Shown in pieces: positions 1 to 8,623 of a stretch of 64,000 bases of DNA. The stretch's first letter is position 1; each line of letters begins with the position of its first letter. Origin of the DNA: Eubacteriaceae bacterium Marseille-Q4139 (GTDB lineage: Bacteria > Bacillota > Clostridia > Lachnospirales > Lachnospiraceae); contig JAGTTQ010000001.1 of NCBI GenBank assembly GCA_018223415.1, forward strand, positions 366,153 to 430,152, given 5' to 3'. A program made the position numbers and the translations under genes. The notes beneath the pieces are model-generated. The model was not told where the DNA came from. It did not search any database and saw nothing but the letters and a program-made list of their open reading frames with translations.

Positions 1-918
1 TACCTTTAAGTTGATAAGACGGGTTGCGCCAAGTTTGTTGAGATATTCATCCTGATCCTTAACGCCGTAAACATAGTCGTTTAAGAATACATGGAAGTCT
101 TCCTCAGTCTTGCTGGCTGCGCCGTATGCCTTTAAGAATGCGTTGTCATAGTCATAGTAGCCGTAGCACTGAGTCGGATGAGCGCCGTACGGTACATGGC
201 AGACTGCGCTTACGCAGAAGCACGGAATCTTGGTGACGGTCGGGTCTTTCCGGATTTCTTCATTGCTGATGAGCTCTTCGCAGGTGATGATGACTTTCTT
301 TGCAGCAACTGCGATGTCTACATCGTGGAACTCATCGCCGATGATGATGGCAGTTCCGTCCGGGGATGCCTTCTGAACATGGATGATGGCCGTATCCAGC
401 TTCGGAACCGGAAGGGCAACTACCTTCTCGCCCGGGTTGAAGGGGTTCTCAACATATACGAACTTGTCCTCGGTAAGGCCCGGGATCGTCTTTCTTACTT
501 CCTTGCTGATTCCCCACTCGTCTACCAGGCCGGAACCCATCATCAGGCGCACCGGAAGGTACGGAAGGCCGAGGGAAGCCGCATGCAGCATCAGCATGAT
601 GGCATCCTGGGAGTAATCCTCATAGATCAGCTCGCCGCTCTCGATTTTTTTGCGGAACCGGCGGGATACGTTCGTTACGCCGGAGTCTGCCGTATAGCAG
701 TTGATGTAAGCTTTTACGCGGTTCTCGCCGATCAGCATATCCCAGTCGGAACCTGCCGGGCCGGCCCATGCGATGAAGTCCTTCTTACCCTGGCGCAGGA
801 TCTCACGGACAGCAGCCATGGGCTTTTTGTTTGTGGTAAAGCCGCCGAAGGAGATCTGGTCGCCGTCTTCCACGTATTTCGCTATTGCTTCCTGTAATGT
901 ACACACTTTATTACTCAC
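1..918 (-). CDS. gctA: Glutaconate CoA-transferase subunit A (3' end outside window)
   Basis: Moves CoA from acetyl-CoA or glutaryl-CoA to 2-hydroxyglutarate/glutaconate in the hydroxyglutarate route of glutamate fermentation (cytoplasm). The reading frame is open for 306 codons from a GTG at 918 to the window edge, so the C-terminus is missing. The GTG is supported by GGAGG at 926-930, about seven bases upstream. The N-terminal SFGGFTTNKKP segment and the later GSGLVDEWGIS segment resemble class I CoA-transferase alpha subunits; the family is about 320 residues, so only a few residues should lie outside. It follows the decarboxylase beta subunit by 72 bases and is the last visible gene of the operon, which supports glutaconate rather than another CoA acid as substrate. 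A related acyl-CoA transferase specificity is possible. Confidence 0.85.
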   Translation of the reverse strand, partial: MSNKVCTLQEAIAKYVEDGDQISFGGFTTNKKPMAAVREILRQGKKDFIAWAGPAGSDWDMLIGENRVKAYINCYTADSGVTNVSRRFRKKIESGELIYEDYSQDAIMLMLHAASLGLPYLPVRLMMGSGLVDEWGISKEVRKTIPGLTEDKFVYVENPFNPGEKVVALPVPKLDTAIIHVQKASPDGTAIIIGDEFHDVDIAVAAKKVIITCEELISNEEIRKDPTVTKIPCFCVSAVCHVPYGAHPTQCYGYYDYDNAFLKAYGAASKTEEDFHVFLNDYVYGVKDQDEYLNKLGATRLINLKV

Positions 919-990
919 AATAAAGCCTCCTTTATATAGATAATATAAATGAATCGTTGGTATGTATGGGAGTGAGCCGAAGCTCACTTC

Positions 991-2130
991 CTACTTGAAC
1001 ATGAGCATGAAAAATCCTGCTGCTACGGCGGAGCCGATAACGCCGGCTACGTTCGGGCCCATGGCGTGCATGAGCAGGAAGTTGGTCGGGTTTTCCTGGG
1101 AGCCAACCTTCTGGGAAACGCGGGCAGCCATCGGAACTGCGGATACACCTGCCGAACCGATTAACGGATTGATCTTTCCGCCGGTTACAAGATACAGAAG
1201 CTTTCCAAGAAGAACACCGCCTACCGTGGAGAAGCAGAATGCTGCAAGTCCCATAACAATAATGGCGATGGTCTGCGGACGAAGGAAGATCTCTCCGTTT
1301 GCAGTGGCTCCGACAGTCGTTCCGAGCATGATCGTTACGATGTTGCAGAGGGAGTTCTGCGCCGTATCGGAAAGTCTTGCCGTCACTCCGGATTCACGGA
1401 GCAGGTTTCCAAGCATCAGCATGCCGAGAAGCGGTGCTACGGACGGGAGCAGCAGGGAGCAGAACAGAACCACGAATACCGGGAAAATGATCTTCTCAGC
1501 CTTGCTGACCTTACGGAGCTGCTTCATGACAACCTGGCGCTCTTTCTTCGTCGTGAGGAGCTTCATGATCGGCGGCTGGATTAACGGGATCAGCGCCATG
1601 TAGGAGTACGCTGCCACGGCAATCGGCGCCACCAGATCGGGAGCCAGGTTGTTTGCGATGTAAATCGCGGTCGGGCCGTCAGCGCCGCCGATGATACCGA
1701 TGGCAGCCGCCTCACCCGGGGTAAAGAGCCCTGTTGCGAGGGCAAACATAAATGCAACGTAGATACCGAACTGAGCAGCCGCTCCAAGAAGAAGGCTGAT
1801 CGGGTTCGCAATCAACGGGCCGAAATCCGTCATGGCGCCGACGGCCATGAAGATCAGGCACGGGAACAGGCTGGACTTTACGCCGCCGTAAATAATCCGC
1901 AGAACGCCGGCCGTGTACCACGGCTCGGACTCTTTCATCAGGTCTGCGAGCGGCAGGTTCGCAAGGAACATACCGAAAGCAATCGGGAGCAGCAGAAGCG
2001 GTTCAAACTGCTTATGGATTGCCAGATATAATAAAATGAAGGAAATGAGGAGCATGACGGCCTGCTGCCAGGTCAGTGCGGCAAAGCCTGACTGGGCCAA
2101 CAGCTCTCCAAAGACAGAAATTATATTCAC
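991..2130 (-). CDS. gcdB: Glutaconyl-CoA decarboxylase beta subunit, Na+-translocating
   Basis: Integral membrane subunit that decarboxylates carboxybiotin and exports Na+. The 379-residue length is normal for the OadB/GcdB/MmdB family. Several hydrophobic helices are visible, with family hallmarks GGADGPTAI near residue 170 and the conserved tail region NPLIGSAGVSAVPMAARVSQ. Translation starts at GTG 2130; AGGAGG overlaps the stop codon of the upstream biotin carrier gene (10-base gap), so translational coupling is likely. Assignment to glutaconyl-CoA rather than oxaloacetate or methylmalonyl-CoA rests on the neighbouring glutaconate CoA-transferase gene. A second beta subunit lies at 27815-28963 and shares the same end motif. 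Confidence 0.88.
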   Translation of the reverse strand: MNIISVFGELLAQSGFAALTWQQAVMLLISFILLYLAIHKQFEPLLLLPIAFGMFLANLPLADLMKESEPWYTAGVLRIIYGGVKSSLFPCLIFMAVGAMTDFGPLIANPISLLLGAAAQFGIYVAFMFALATGLFTPGEAAAIGIIGGADGPTAIYIANNLAPDLVAPIAVAAYSYMALIPLIQPPIMKLLTTKKERQVVMKQLRKVSKAEKIIFPVFVVLFCSLLLPSVAPLLGMLMLGNLLRESGVTARLSDTAQNSLCNIVTIMLGTTVGATANGEIFLRPQTIAIIVMGLAAFCFSTVGGVLLGKLLYLVTGGKINPLIGSAGVSAVPMAARVSQKVGSQENPTNFLLMHAMGPNVAGVIGSAVAAGFFMLMFK

Positions 2131-2140
2131 GCGGCACCTC

Positions 2141-2587
2141 CTAGTTTAAGGTAACCAGGACAGCACCCGTCTCTACGGTATCTCCGCTGTTTACATTGAC
2201 AGACGCTACGGTTCCGTCAGCGGGCGCTACAATTTCGGTTTCCATCTTCATTGCTTCCATGATAACAACCGGCTGGCCGTATTTTACTGCATCGCCGACC
2301 TTAACTCTGATATCAAGGATCTTGCCGGGCATCGGAGCTTCCACGCTCTGTCCGCCTGCTGCTGCCGGTGCAGGTGCTGCTGCCGGTGCGGGAGCGGGTG
2401 CCGGGGCCGGTGCAGGAGCCGGGGCTGGTGCGGGAGCAGGTGCCGGGGCCGGTGCTGCTGCCGGAGTCGGAGCAATGATCGGAGCCGGTGCGCTTACGGA
2501 AGCGCCTCTGTCAAGCGGTTTGTAGCCGTCTACTCTTTCGATCTCCACTTCATATCTCTTTCCATTTAATGTAGCAACGTATTTCAT
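2141..2587 (-). CDS. gcdC: Biotin carrier (gamma) subunit of glutaconyl-CoA decarboxylase
   Basis: Carries biotin between the soluble carboxyltransferase and the membrane beta subunit. The 148 residues divide into a short N-terminal domain (1-30), a flexible linker of alternating Ala and Pro (about 35-75) and a C-terminal biotinyl domain with the biotinylation motif EAMKMETE, where the Lys is modified. The Ala-Pro linker is typical of glutaconyl-CoA and methylmalonyl-CoA decarboxylase gamma subunits. Its DNA is a GC-rich near-repeat that may vary in length. It lies between the delta and beta genes and is transcribed with them. Confidence 0.9.
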   Translation of the reverse strand: MKYVATLNGKRYEVEIERVDGYKPLDRGASVSAPAPIIAPTPAAAPAPAPAPAPAPAPAPAPAPAPAPAAAPAPAAAGGQSVEAPMPGKILDIRVKVGDAVKYGQPVVIMEAMKMETEIVAPADGTVASVNVNSGDTVETGAVLVTLN

Positions 2588-2635
2588 AGTTCTGATACAT
2601 CCTTTCCTTCTCTTTTTAAATTTTGTTCTGCAAGG

Positions 2636-2920
2636 TTACAGTTCTTTGATGCTTACCACTCGAATCTCTTCGCCTGACAGGCGTGCTTCCTCACTGATCG
2701 CCGCGAGAAGCACTGCATAGGATTCCTCGTCAATTCCCGGATCCGGAGCCGGCGTCACGACAGCCGCCTTCGGAGCCTCCGGCTTAATAATCATTCCAAG
2801 GATTTTGGATATGATGATGATCGCCAGCGCCAGTGCCACAAGAGCCGCGAATACAACACAAAGCCCAAGGATAGAAATTGAGACGGAATCTAAAAACGTC
2901 ACTTCCTGACCAACCCACAT
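2636..2920 (-). CDS. gcdD: Small membrane (delta) subunit of glutaconyl-CoA decarboxylase, OadG type
   Basis: A 94-residue protein with one N-terminal membrane helix (about 15-40, rich in Ala, Leu, Ile and Val), a Pro/Ala segment and a short charged C-terminal domain ending in RVVSIKEL. This layout matches the OadG/GcdD family that holds the soluble subunit to the membrane pump. It is the first gene of the operon, with a leader of about 290 bases between the predicted transcription start and its ATG. AGGAGGTG-like sequence at 2930-2937 sits about ten bases before the start codon. There is a 48-base gap before the biotin carrier gene. Confidence 0.8.
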   Translation of the reverse strand: MWVGQEVTFLDSVSISILGLCVVFAALVALALAIIIISKILGMIIKPEAPKAAVVTPAPDPGIDEESYAVLLAAISEEARLSGEEIRVVSIKEL

Positions 2921-2968
2921 ATACTCACCGCACCTCCTTCATTTTTCTTCCCTTTTCAGGTCAGTTAT

Positions 2969-2993
2969 ATTCCATATTGTGGAATGCATTCCA
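2969..2993. promoter_or_regulatory. Triple half-site inverted repeat in the gcd operon leader
   Basis: ATTCCA, five bases, TGGAAT, GC, ATTCCA: three copies of one hexamer in alternating orientation, the last two forming a perfect 14-base palindrome (2980-2993). It lies within the leader, about 50 bases before gcdD. It looks like a protein-binding site for a dimeric regulator; no matching regulator gene is adjacent, and a role is inference. Confidence 0.45.
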
Positions 2994-3219
2994 TTCTGTT
3001 GAAAACATAGAAAGGTTACTATAATTCTTACAGTATCCCCTCACCATGTTAAGCCAGCTTCGTATATCCACAAAAATAGACCCTTATAATATTTTCCTTC
3101 TTCTCACTGGATAATGATATCTTTATCATAATGTCATTTCCTCTGAATCTAAAAGCTAAAATACCATAAAAGTCTTCTCCTGACTGTTCCTATGCACTTT
3201 ACACAATATTGATAGAAAC

Positions 3220-3248
3220 AGTATATCAGTTCCACCCAAAAATGTCAA
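3220..3248 (-). promoter_or_regulatory. Promoter of the gcd/gct operon
   Basis: On the minus strand, TTGACA (3248-3243) is followed after 17 bases by TATACT (3225-3220). Transcription should begin near 3213, giving a leader of about 290 bases before gcdD. The stretch 2921-3381 holds this promoter, the inverted repeat at 2969-2993 and the downstream terminator of the sortase gene; no further gene is seen. Confidence 0.75.
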
Positions 3249-3332
3249 CAAAGGCTGACAAAATTATGACAAAAATTGTTTCTTTCCGCGGCCCGCCCGG
3301 CGCTCTTTTCCATGGGTGTTTCTCCGCTATTT

Positions 3333-3375
3333 AAAAAGGAAAGGGAGAACCCCGTTTTGGAATTCTCCCTCTCCT
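3333..3375 (-). terminator. Intrinsic terminator of the sortase-fusion gene
   Basis: Minus-strand hairpin with 13-base arms (3363-3375 and 3337-3349, one mismatch) around a 13-base loop, followed by five T residues. It starts seven bases after the stop codon. Confidence 0.8.
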
Positions 3376-3381
3376 GTCCTG

Positions 3382-6300
3382 TTACTGAAGCTGCTCTATG
3401 CCTGCTTCGGCTGCCGTCACGGCCGTCTCCTGGGCATTCTGGGCTGCCTGCTTTCTTGCTACAACCACAAGCCTGGTGTTCGTCTTGCTGTCGGCGCACG
3501 TCTCAAGGGTAATCAGCTTATCCCCATATGCCGCCGTTACGCCGGTGTCATAGAGGGAGCTTGCCTTTACGTTCTCCACATAATAGTCGAACTGTGCCTT
3601 GTTCATATCGCCTACATACTGGTACCACTTGAACACACCCTCGGCCTCTTCCGGATAAACCGGGGCAAAGAAGACAGCCATAACCTCATAGCTGCCGTCC
3701 TCATCATAGAGGCTCTTGAAGTCGATGTACGGGTTCTTCGCGCGGAAGGACGGGTACTGGTAGTTCCAGATATAGCCGAACTGAAGGACGCCATTCATGT
3801 TGTGTCCATGGATCAGCACATTCATGTCCCCGGCATCGCAGCCCTCACCGATGAACGGGATGCCTACCGCGTCGGACTGACGGCTGAAGTTATGATGCAG
3901 ATAGTAGTCATAGGGGGATACGGTCTTCATAACCGGGTATCCGAAACCGGTTCCCGGCACGGTGAGCCAGCCCCTGAGGTCACTGTTCTGCTCATAATAG
4001 CTCTGAAGCTGCGGAATGATTTCCTTTGTTTCATCCACGGTTACAACCGTATTTTCCTGATCCTCTTCGGCCGTGTAAGTCATGCCCGGCCCGAACTGCT
4101 CGTCGCCCATGTTGGGCAGGCGGTTGATCTCCGGATGCGGAGGATCAGAGGATTCTTCGGCCGGCGGTGTGGGAACCTGCGCCGTAGGCGTCGAGGTGCC
4201 GCTGCCATGGGACGGCCTCCCGCCGTTTCCGCTGCTTCCGCCGCCTCCGTTATCGTCGTCAGAATCACCAGAGTCTCCTCCCTGAGGCCTGTCCGGCTCA
4301 TCTGTTCCCGGCTTGTCAGGATCTGGATCTGGTTCTTCCGTTCCTGGCTTGTCGGGATCGGGATCCGGCTCCTCTGTTCCTGGCTTGTCAGGATCTGGAT
4401 CCGGCTCTTCTGTTCCCGGCTTGTCAGGATCTGGATCCGGCTCTTCTGTTCCTGGCTTGTCAGGATCGGGATCCGGCTCCTCTGTTCCTGGCTTGTCAGG
4501 GTCTGGGTCTTCTCCGCCTTCTTCCGTCACCGCATCCCATACAAGGACAAACGGCGAGAAGCCGCCGGAGCCGACCTGGAAGCTGATGCCGGAATCTGCT
4601 GTCTCAACAGATACCGTTTCAATTTCGGCGCCTGCAATGTCTGCCGGGTCAAAACCTGTGTTGCCTCCGTCAGACGTGCTGTCGCGGTGGAGCCCTTTAA
4701 AGTGCAGAAGCTTAAATTCCGTATTGGAATCCGTCCCCTCCGGGTATGCCCAGTAAATTGTCACCGGCTGCGAAGCCGTGATCCAGACATTTCCGTCGTT
4801 GGCGTCCACGAGATCCAGATATTTTAACTCGTAATTTCGCTCTGCGTTCATGGCCGGCAGTCCCAGGTGGCTGTCGGAAGCAGCCTTTAACGGCTGGATC
4901 CGCTCTTTTCCGTCTGACGTAATGATATCGTCAAACAGAAGGCTTGGTCTTGCGCCGTCTTTCAGCTCAATTCCCTTGTCGTTGATCGTATAAGTCGTTC
5001 CTGCCGGGGCCCATACGGCTGCCGTTCCGGATTCCAGCCCTGTCTGCGGCTTGTCCGTCAGAACGTCTGTCACAGTCTTGCCTGCGTCTGTGTTCTCAAC
5101 GGCACGCACTGTCAGAACTGCCGGTTCCGTCGTCACCGTGTAGGAAGCGCCGGCTTCATCTTCGGCTGCCACATAGAAGGAGAAGGCATTTTCATGTTCC
5201 CCGGCATAAAGCTCTGCCGAGTAGGTTGCAAATAACTCCTGTTCTTCCTGCGGGTCGAAAGCATCGTTTCCAATGGTTTCTCCTGTTTCAGGATTCGTGT
5301 AAACCATTCTTGCCGGTTCGGCTTCCCCGACCGTTTCCAGCCGGTAAGTGTTTTCGCCGGCACTTACGGCTTTCCATTCCGCACCCGTATCTGCGTTGCG
5401 AAGGGTCAGCTCCTCCGGATTTTCAATACCTGTGATCTCAAATACCGGCTCCGGGATTCCGTTTCCGGATACTGCCCGGCTTACGGACATTGCCCGGCCT
5501 GCGGCGTTATGAGTAACGCCTTCGTAGCCGTCACCGCCCACGTAAATCGTCATGTCCACCGGCTTAATATGGATGTTCTCCATCTTCATCCAGCGGAGAT
5601 TGTCTTTCGTGAGCATTTCATTCTGCTTCACATCATACTGAATGTTGGACGTATCGCCGTCATAGTAGGCATAATATACGTTCCTGGCGGCATCCTGAAG
5701 CTTGACCATATGGAGCCCGTCATCTTCAATGGAAACCGTCGATGCAAAGGAACGGTAATTCGCCGGGATCACGAGACATCCGTCCTCGCCTGCAAGAGCA
5801 TCGACGCCGCCGTCAAGAAGCAGGTTCACAGGATTTTCCTGATCTTCCGTCAGCGTGTCCTCGGTGCCGAACTCTGCAAATCTGCCGTTCAGGATCGCGT
5901 CGGTGACGGATTCGCCGCCATCTTTTATCATCCTGTCGACGGCGAATTTTGTGCCGTCGGCGTAGGCTTCGATGTGGGTGCCGTCGGTGATGGTGAGGGA
6001 ATGTACTGTACAGTCTTCACCTGCACCGATGGCAGCCGCGCCGTAACCGCCGACTGCTTTTACCTCTGCATTGCCGGTAATTGAGATACTCTTCGCATCG
6101 TCATTATAGCCGGCTCCGATTCCGGCTCCTCCAGCACCGCCAATGGCAACGACTTTCGCATTGTCTCCGATGGAAACAGCCGTCCTTGCGAGAGGGGCAA
6201 AAGCCATGTACCCGCTTCCGATACCAGCTCCATTTGCTTCACTGGCTGCATATACATCTGCATTTCCGTCAATCGTAATGTTGATTTCCGGGTTGCCAAG

Positions 6301-7641
6301 AGCGGAAGAGGGTCGCATCACAAGTGCACCGCCGATTCCGGCACCGCCACCGCCGCCATTTGCAGTGACCCTACTGTCTCCGCTGATATGAATGTTCCAA
6401 TCCAGCCAGTTGATCTGTCCGGCGCCGATGGCTGCCCCGGCAAGTATCAGAGTGCTTTCACCATTTTCCGGCATTTCTGTTCTGGCATCCACAACGGCTT
6501 CACCGTCAATCACAATCTGATATGGTTTTCCATTGTCACGCGGCATCACAGTAGCGTACATACCTCCGCCTCCAATGGCTGCGGAATACATATCCACATA
6601 CGCCGTCACTTCTGCATCACCAGTGATGTGAATGATTCCTCCGTCCGGGTTCCCGCTTCTTCCTGCGCCGATGGCCGCTTTTGTAGCTCCCTTCTTACTT
6701 GGACTGGGATCCCCCTTCACCGAAACATCGACGATTCCGCCAGATATTTCTATGGTTTCCAGGAGCCCGTCATTCGAATAGGTGCCGCCTCCGCCTACGC
6801 CAATGCCGGCGCCGGTTCCTTTTCCACCGATTACAGCCTCAACGCAGACCTCAAGATTTCCTCCATGGACTGCAAGGCTCCCGCTGTTTCCAACGACCCC
6901 TTTGACTTCTCCGCCGCCGCCGATTCCGGCGCCGGTTCCGTACTGCTCAATTGAAATATTTCCGTTTTCAATTGTGATGGCGCCAGGCGTCTGCCCTGCA
7001 TTTCCTCCAATGGAAGCTCCGCTGGCCTCAAAGTCCGTGCTGTCCGGTCTGCCGTTCTGTATCCCAAGGCTTCCGTCCCCGACTACCGTAAGTGCTGCAT
7101 TCGGCGCCACATGGACAACGGCCTTGTCGCCGCCGGCGTTTTCCAACGTGTTTTCCCCGTCAAGGGTCAGTTCCACATGGCCGCCTGCAATGTCGATCAG
7201 GGAATAGGCCTTATCTGCCTCCAGAACTTCCGAAGAAATGGAAAGGCCCGAAATTGTGACCTTCAGCGGACTTTCTTCGCTTCCGCCCCGCAGTGTGATA
7301 TGGTTTTCCGTGCTTTCTCCTGAAATGACAATTCCTTCCTCCGGAACTGCCCCCAGAACTTCCTCGCCGGCTGACACTTTATTGTTTTCAATGACAATAT
7401 TTCCCTCAGCGATGGAAACGCTCATGACCGCATCTGACGAGCTTGCCGTCCTATCCGGTTCTTTTGCGTCCGAATTGGAGCCGCTGGCAACACGCACCGC
7501 CGCCCCCATGCCATTTGCATCTTTCACCGGGATCTGGACGAGTCCCCCGATATCCGTATCCGCCAGGGAAACCATAACATTGTTCAGCATGAGCGCCGCC
7601 GTCAGAATCCCTATGAATACGCGTTTCGCTTTTCGCCTCAT
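3382..7641 (-). CDS. Large secreted protein with a C-terminal class B sortase domain
   Basis: 1419 residues. Residues 1-27 form a signal peptide (basic start, hydrophobic core, SLA before the likely cut). Residues 90-600 hold many GAGIGGG-like glycine-rich turns in a repeating Ile/Val pattern, suggesting a parallel beta-helix or related repeat fold. Then come beta-sandwich-like segments, six 12-residue repeats of DPDPDKPGTEEP type (about 1045-1115), a Gly/Ser-rich linker and, from about 1205 to 1405, a sortase fold with IHGHNM (catalytic His), TLETC (catalytic Cys) and TRLVVVAR (catalytic Arg), all in SrtB order. Ordinary sortase B proteins are 200-300 residues with an N-terminal anchor; here the enzyme is the tail of a large ectodomain and no membrane helix other than the signal is seen. 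The start has AGGAGG seven bases upstream. It may join proteins to pili, to wall or to itself; the substrate is unknown. Confidence 0.85.
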   Translation of the reverse strand: MRRKAKRVFIGILTAALMLNNVMVSLADTDIGGLVQIPVKDANGMGAAVRVASGSNSDAKEPDRTASSSDAVMSVSIAEGNIVIENNKVSAGEEVLGAVPEEGIVISGESTENHITLRGGSEESPLKVTISGLSISSEVLEADKAYSLIDIAGGHVELTLDGENTLENAGGDKAVVHVAPNAALTVVGDGSLGIQNGRPDSTDFEASGASIGGNAGQTPGAITIENGNISIEQYGTGAGIGGGGEVKGVVGNSGSLAVHGGNLEVCVEAVIGGKGTGAGIGVGGGGTYSNDGLLETIEISGGIVDVSVKGDPSPSKKGATKAAIGAGRSGNPDGGIIHITGDAEVTAYVDMYSAAIGGGGMYATVMPRDNGKPYQIVIDGEAVVDARTEMPENGESTLILAGAAIGAGQINWLDWNIHISGDSRVTANGGGGGAGIGGALVMRPSSALGNPEINITIDGNADVYAASEANGAGIGSGYMAFAPLARTAVSIGDNAKVVAIGGAGGAGIGAGYNDDAKSISITGNAEVKAVGGYGAAAIGAGEDCTVHSLTITDGTHIEAYADGTKFAVDRMIKDGGESVTDAILNGRFAEFGTEDTLTEDQENPVNLLLDGGVDALAGEDGCLVIPANYRSFASTVSIEDDGLHMVKLQDAARNVYYAYYDGDTSNIQYDVKQNEMLTKDNLRWMKMENIHIKPVDMTIYVGGDGYEGVTHNAAGRAMSVSRAVSGNGIPEPVFEITGIENPEELTLRNADTGAEWKAVSAGENTYRLETVGEAEPARMVYTNPETGETIGNDAFDPQEEQELFATYSAELYAGEHENAFSFYVAAEDEAGASYTVTTEPAVLTVRAVENTDAGKTVTDVLTDKPQTGLESGTAAVWAPAGTTYTINDKGIELKDGARPSLLFDDIITSDGKERIQPLKAASDSHLGLPAMNAERNYELKYLDLVDANDGNVWITASQPVTIYWAYPEGTDSNTEFKLLHFKGLHRDSTSDGGNTGFDPADIAGAEIETVSVETADSGISFQVGSGGFSPFVLVWDAVTEEGGEDPDPDKPGTEEPDPDPDKPGTEEPDPDPDKPGTEEPDPDPDKPGTEEPDPDPDKPGTEEPDPDPDKPGTDEPDRPQGGDSGDSDDDNGGGGSSGNGGRPSHGSGTSTPTAQVPTPPAEESSDPPHPEINRLPNMGDEQFGPGMTYTAEEDQENTVVTVDETKEIIPQLQSYYEQNSDLRGWLTVPGTGFGYPVMKTVSPYDYYLHHNFSRQSDAVGIPFIGEGCDAGDMNVLIHGHNMNGVLQFGYIWNYQYPSFRAKNPYIDFKSLYDEDGSYEVMAVFFAPVYPEEAEGVFKWYQYVGDMNKAQFDYYVENVKASSLYDTGVTAAYGDKLITLETCADSKTNTRLVVVARKQAAQNAQETAVTAAEAGIEQLQ
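4300..4515 (-). repeat. Six tandem 36-base coding repeats
   Basis: Near-identical 36-base units encode Asp/Pro/Glu-rich 12-residue repeats that form a stalk between the ectodomain and the sortase domain. Third-position differences between units show this is an older array under coding constraint, and it can change length by slippage. Confidence 0.9.
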
Positions 7642-7712
7642 AGCTTTTCCTCCTAAATCATAACTTCCCGGTAACTTTTCGTCTCTCCATATTCCGGGAT
7701 CCTTTTTCTAAA

Positions 7713-8375
7713 TCACCCCTGTCTTTTTTCTCCGAGGCTGTCCTGTTTTTCCAGCCTCTCTTCTTCATGGCCCGCCTGAAACATTTCGTAAAAACGGTTT
7801 TCTGCCTCCCGGCGTGCCGTCACGGCCTCCCCATAGGTCAGAAACGTCCCCAGATGGTAAACTTTTCCGCCGATGCCGATGGCCGCTCTCCAGCGGTCCC
7901 GCCCTTTGCGATATACGCCCCGGTGCCCGCTGGTATTGTTTGTGTACGTCTTCCGGTTTGCGATCCGCTCCGCACTCAGCCCGCCCGCAGGACGGATGGG
8001 CTTTTCCTTCTGAAGACAGCCGCAGCTTTTTGCTGCTCCCGTCCGAAGCTGGATGCCGCGGCAGACGGCAAGATTTCCGCAGTCACAGCGGCAGAGCCAA
8101 TACTGCTCTTTGTCATCCTGGGCTGAGATCAGGCAGACGGCTGTCAGACGGCCGAACCGCATACCTCTCAAGTCGTTTCCCTTCCCCTGCCGAACCTCTT
8201 TCCGATAGCAGCCGCAGCTCTTGGTGTGGCCGTTTTTCAAATGAGACTCCTCGACAATTTTCTCGTTTCCGCAAATACAGTTGCAGACCCAGTACCGGTG
8301 CCGGCTATCTCCTTTTTCGGCTCTTTTGACTACGGTCAGATATCCGAATGTCCTGCCTGTCAAATCCTGTTTCAT
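7713..8375 (-). CDS. AP2-domain DNA-binding protein with two cysteine-rich repeats
   Basis: 220 residues. Two similar blocks (about 1-60 and 65-115) each read G-x-x-FG-x-LT-V, then WxCxCxCGN and KSCGC, like small zinc-binding modules often found in phage and mobile-element proteins. Residues 145-190 form an AP2-like DNA-binding domain (GHRGVYRKGRDRWRAAI, then a beta-strand and helix). Bacterial AP2 proteins are frequently parts of HNH homing endonucleases; no HNH motif is visible here, so it may be a nuclease-less relative or a regulator. The ATG at 8375 lacks a good ribosome binding site, and a dyad lies 21 bases upstream (8396-8411). It lies 71 bases upstream of the sortase-fusion gene, same strand, and may be a transferred gene. 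Confidence 0.75.
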   Translation of the reverse strand: MKQDLTGRTFGYLTVVKRAEKGDSRHRYWVCNCICGNEKIVEESHLKNGHTKSCGCYRKEVRQGKGNDLRGMRFGRLTAVCLISAQDDKEQYWLCRCDCGNLAVCRGIQLRTGAAKSCGCLQKEKPIRPAGGLSAERIANRKTYTNNTSGHRGVYRKGRDRWRAAIGIGGKVYHLGTFLTYGEAVTARREAENRFYEMFQAGHEEERLEKQDSLGEKRQG

Positions 8376-8395
8376 AGCTGCACATACAGCAATGA

Positions 8396-8411
8396 CATAA
8401 TGTGTATTATG
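8396..8411. promoter_or_regulatory. Dyad CATAAT-N4-ATTATG, copy 1
   Basis: Perfect 6-base arms around GTGT, 21 bases before the AP2 gene start. The second copy at 8558-8573 carries the complementary centre ACAC, so the two 16-base sequences are exact reverse complements. Probable binding site for a dimeric regulator, possibly the AP2 protein itself (inference). Confidence 0.5.
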
Positions 8412-8557
8412 AGATGTTGACTGCTTTTAAGGCCTGAAAAACCGCCCCCCGCCAGACGGCAAAGGCCTGGAATTTCCAATTTTTTCCAGCTTTTCTATTG
8501 AAGTTTCCTTGTTCCTGTGCTATTTTTAATAGGAAAGGAGGGAAAGCAGATGCATGA

Positions 8558-8573
8558 CATAATACACATTATG
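8558..8573. promoter_or_regulatory. Dyad CATAAT-N4-ATTATG, copy 2
   Basis: Exact reverse complement of the copy at 8396-8411, 146 bases away. Similarity extends weakly on both sides (a CTGCTTT block on the inner side of each copy), so the two sites may be ends of a small inverted duplication. Confidence 0.5.
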
Positions 8574-8623
8574 CCGTGTATATGTGTCTTTCCCTTGTGC
8601 TTATCCGTATCACATCTTCAAAG

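Noticed and set aside
2380..2480. GC-rich Ala/Pro repeat in gcdC as a possible recombination site
   Set aside because: Such linkers are normal for the biotin carriers of these decarboxylases.
4300..4515. Six regular 36-base repeats, similar in size to CRISPR repeats
   Set aside because: The units abut with no spacers and encode a regular 12-residue peptide repeat in the sortase-fusion gene.
3316..4827. Long open frame on the plus strand opposite the sortase gene
   Set aside because: Its composition follows from the codon bias and low-complexity repeats of the real gene; no ribosome binding site, and the translation is Arg/Val-rich without domains.
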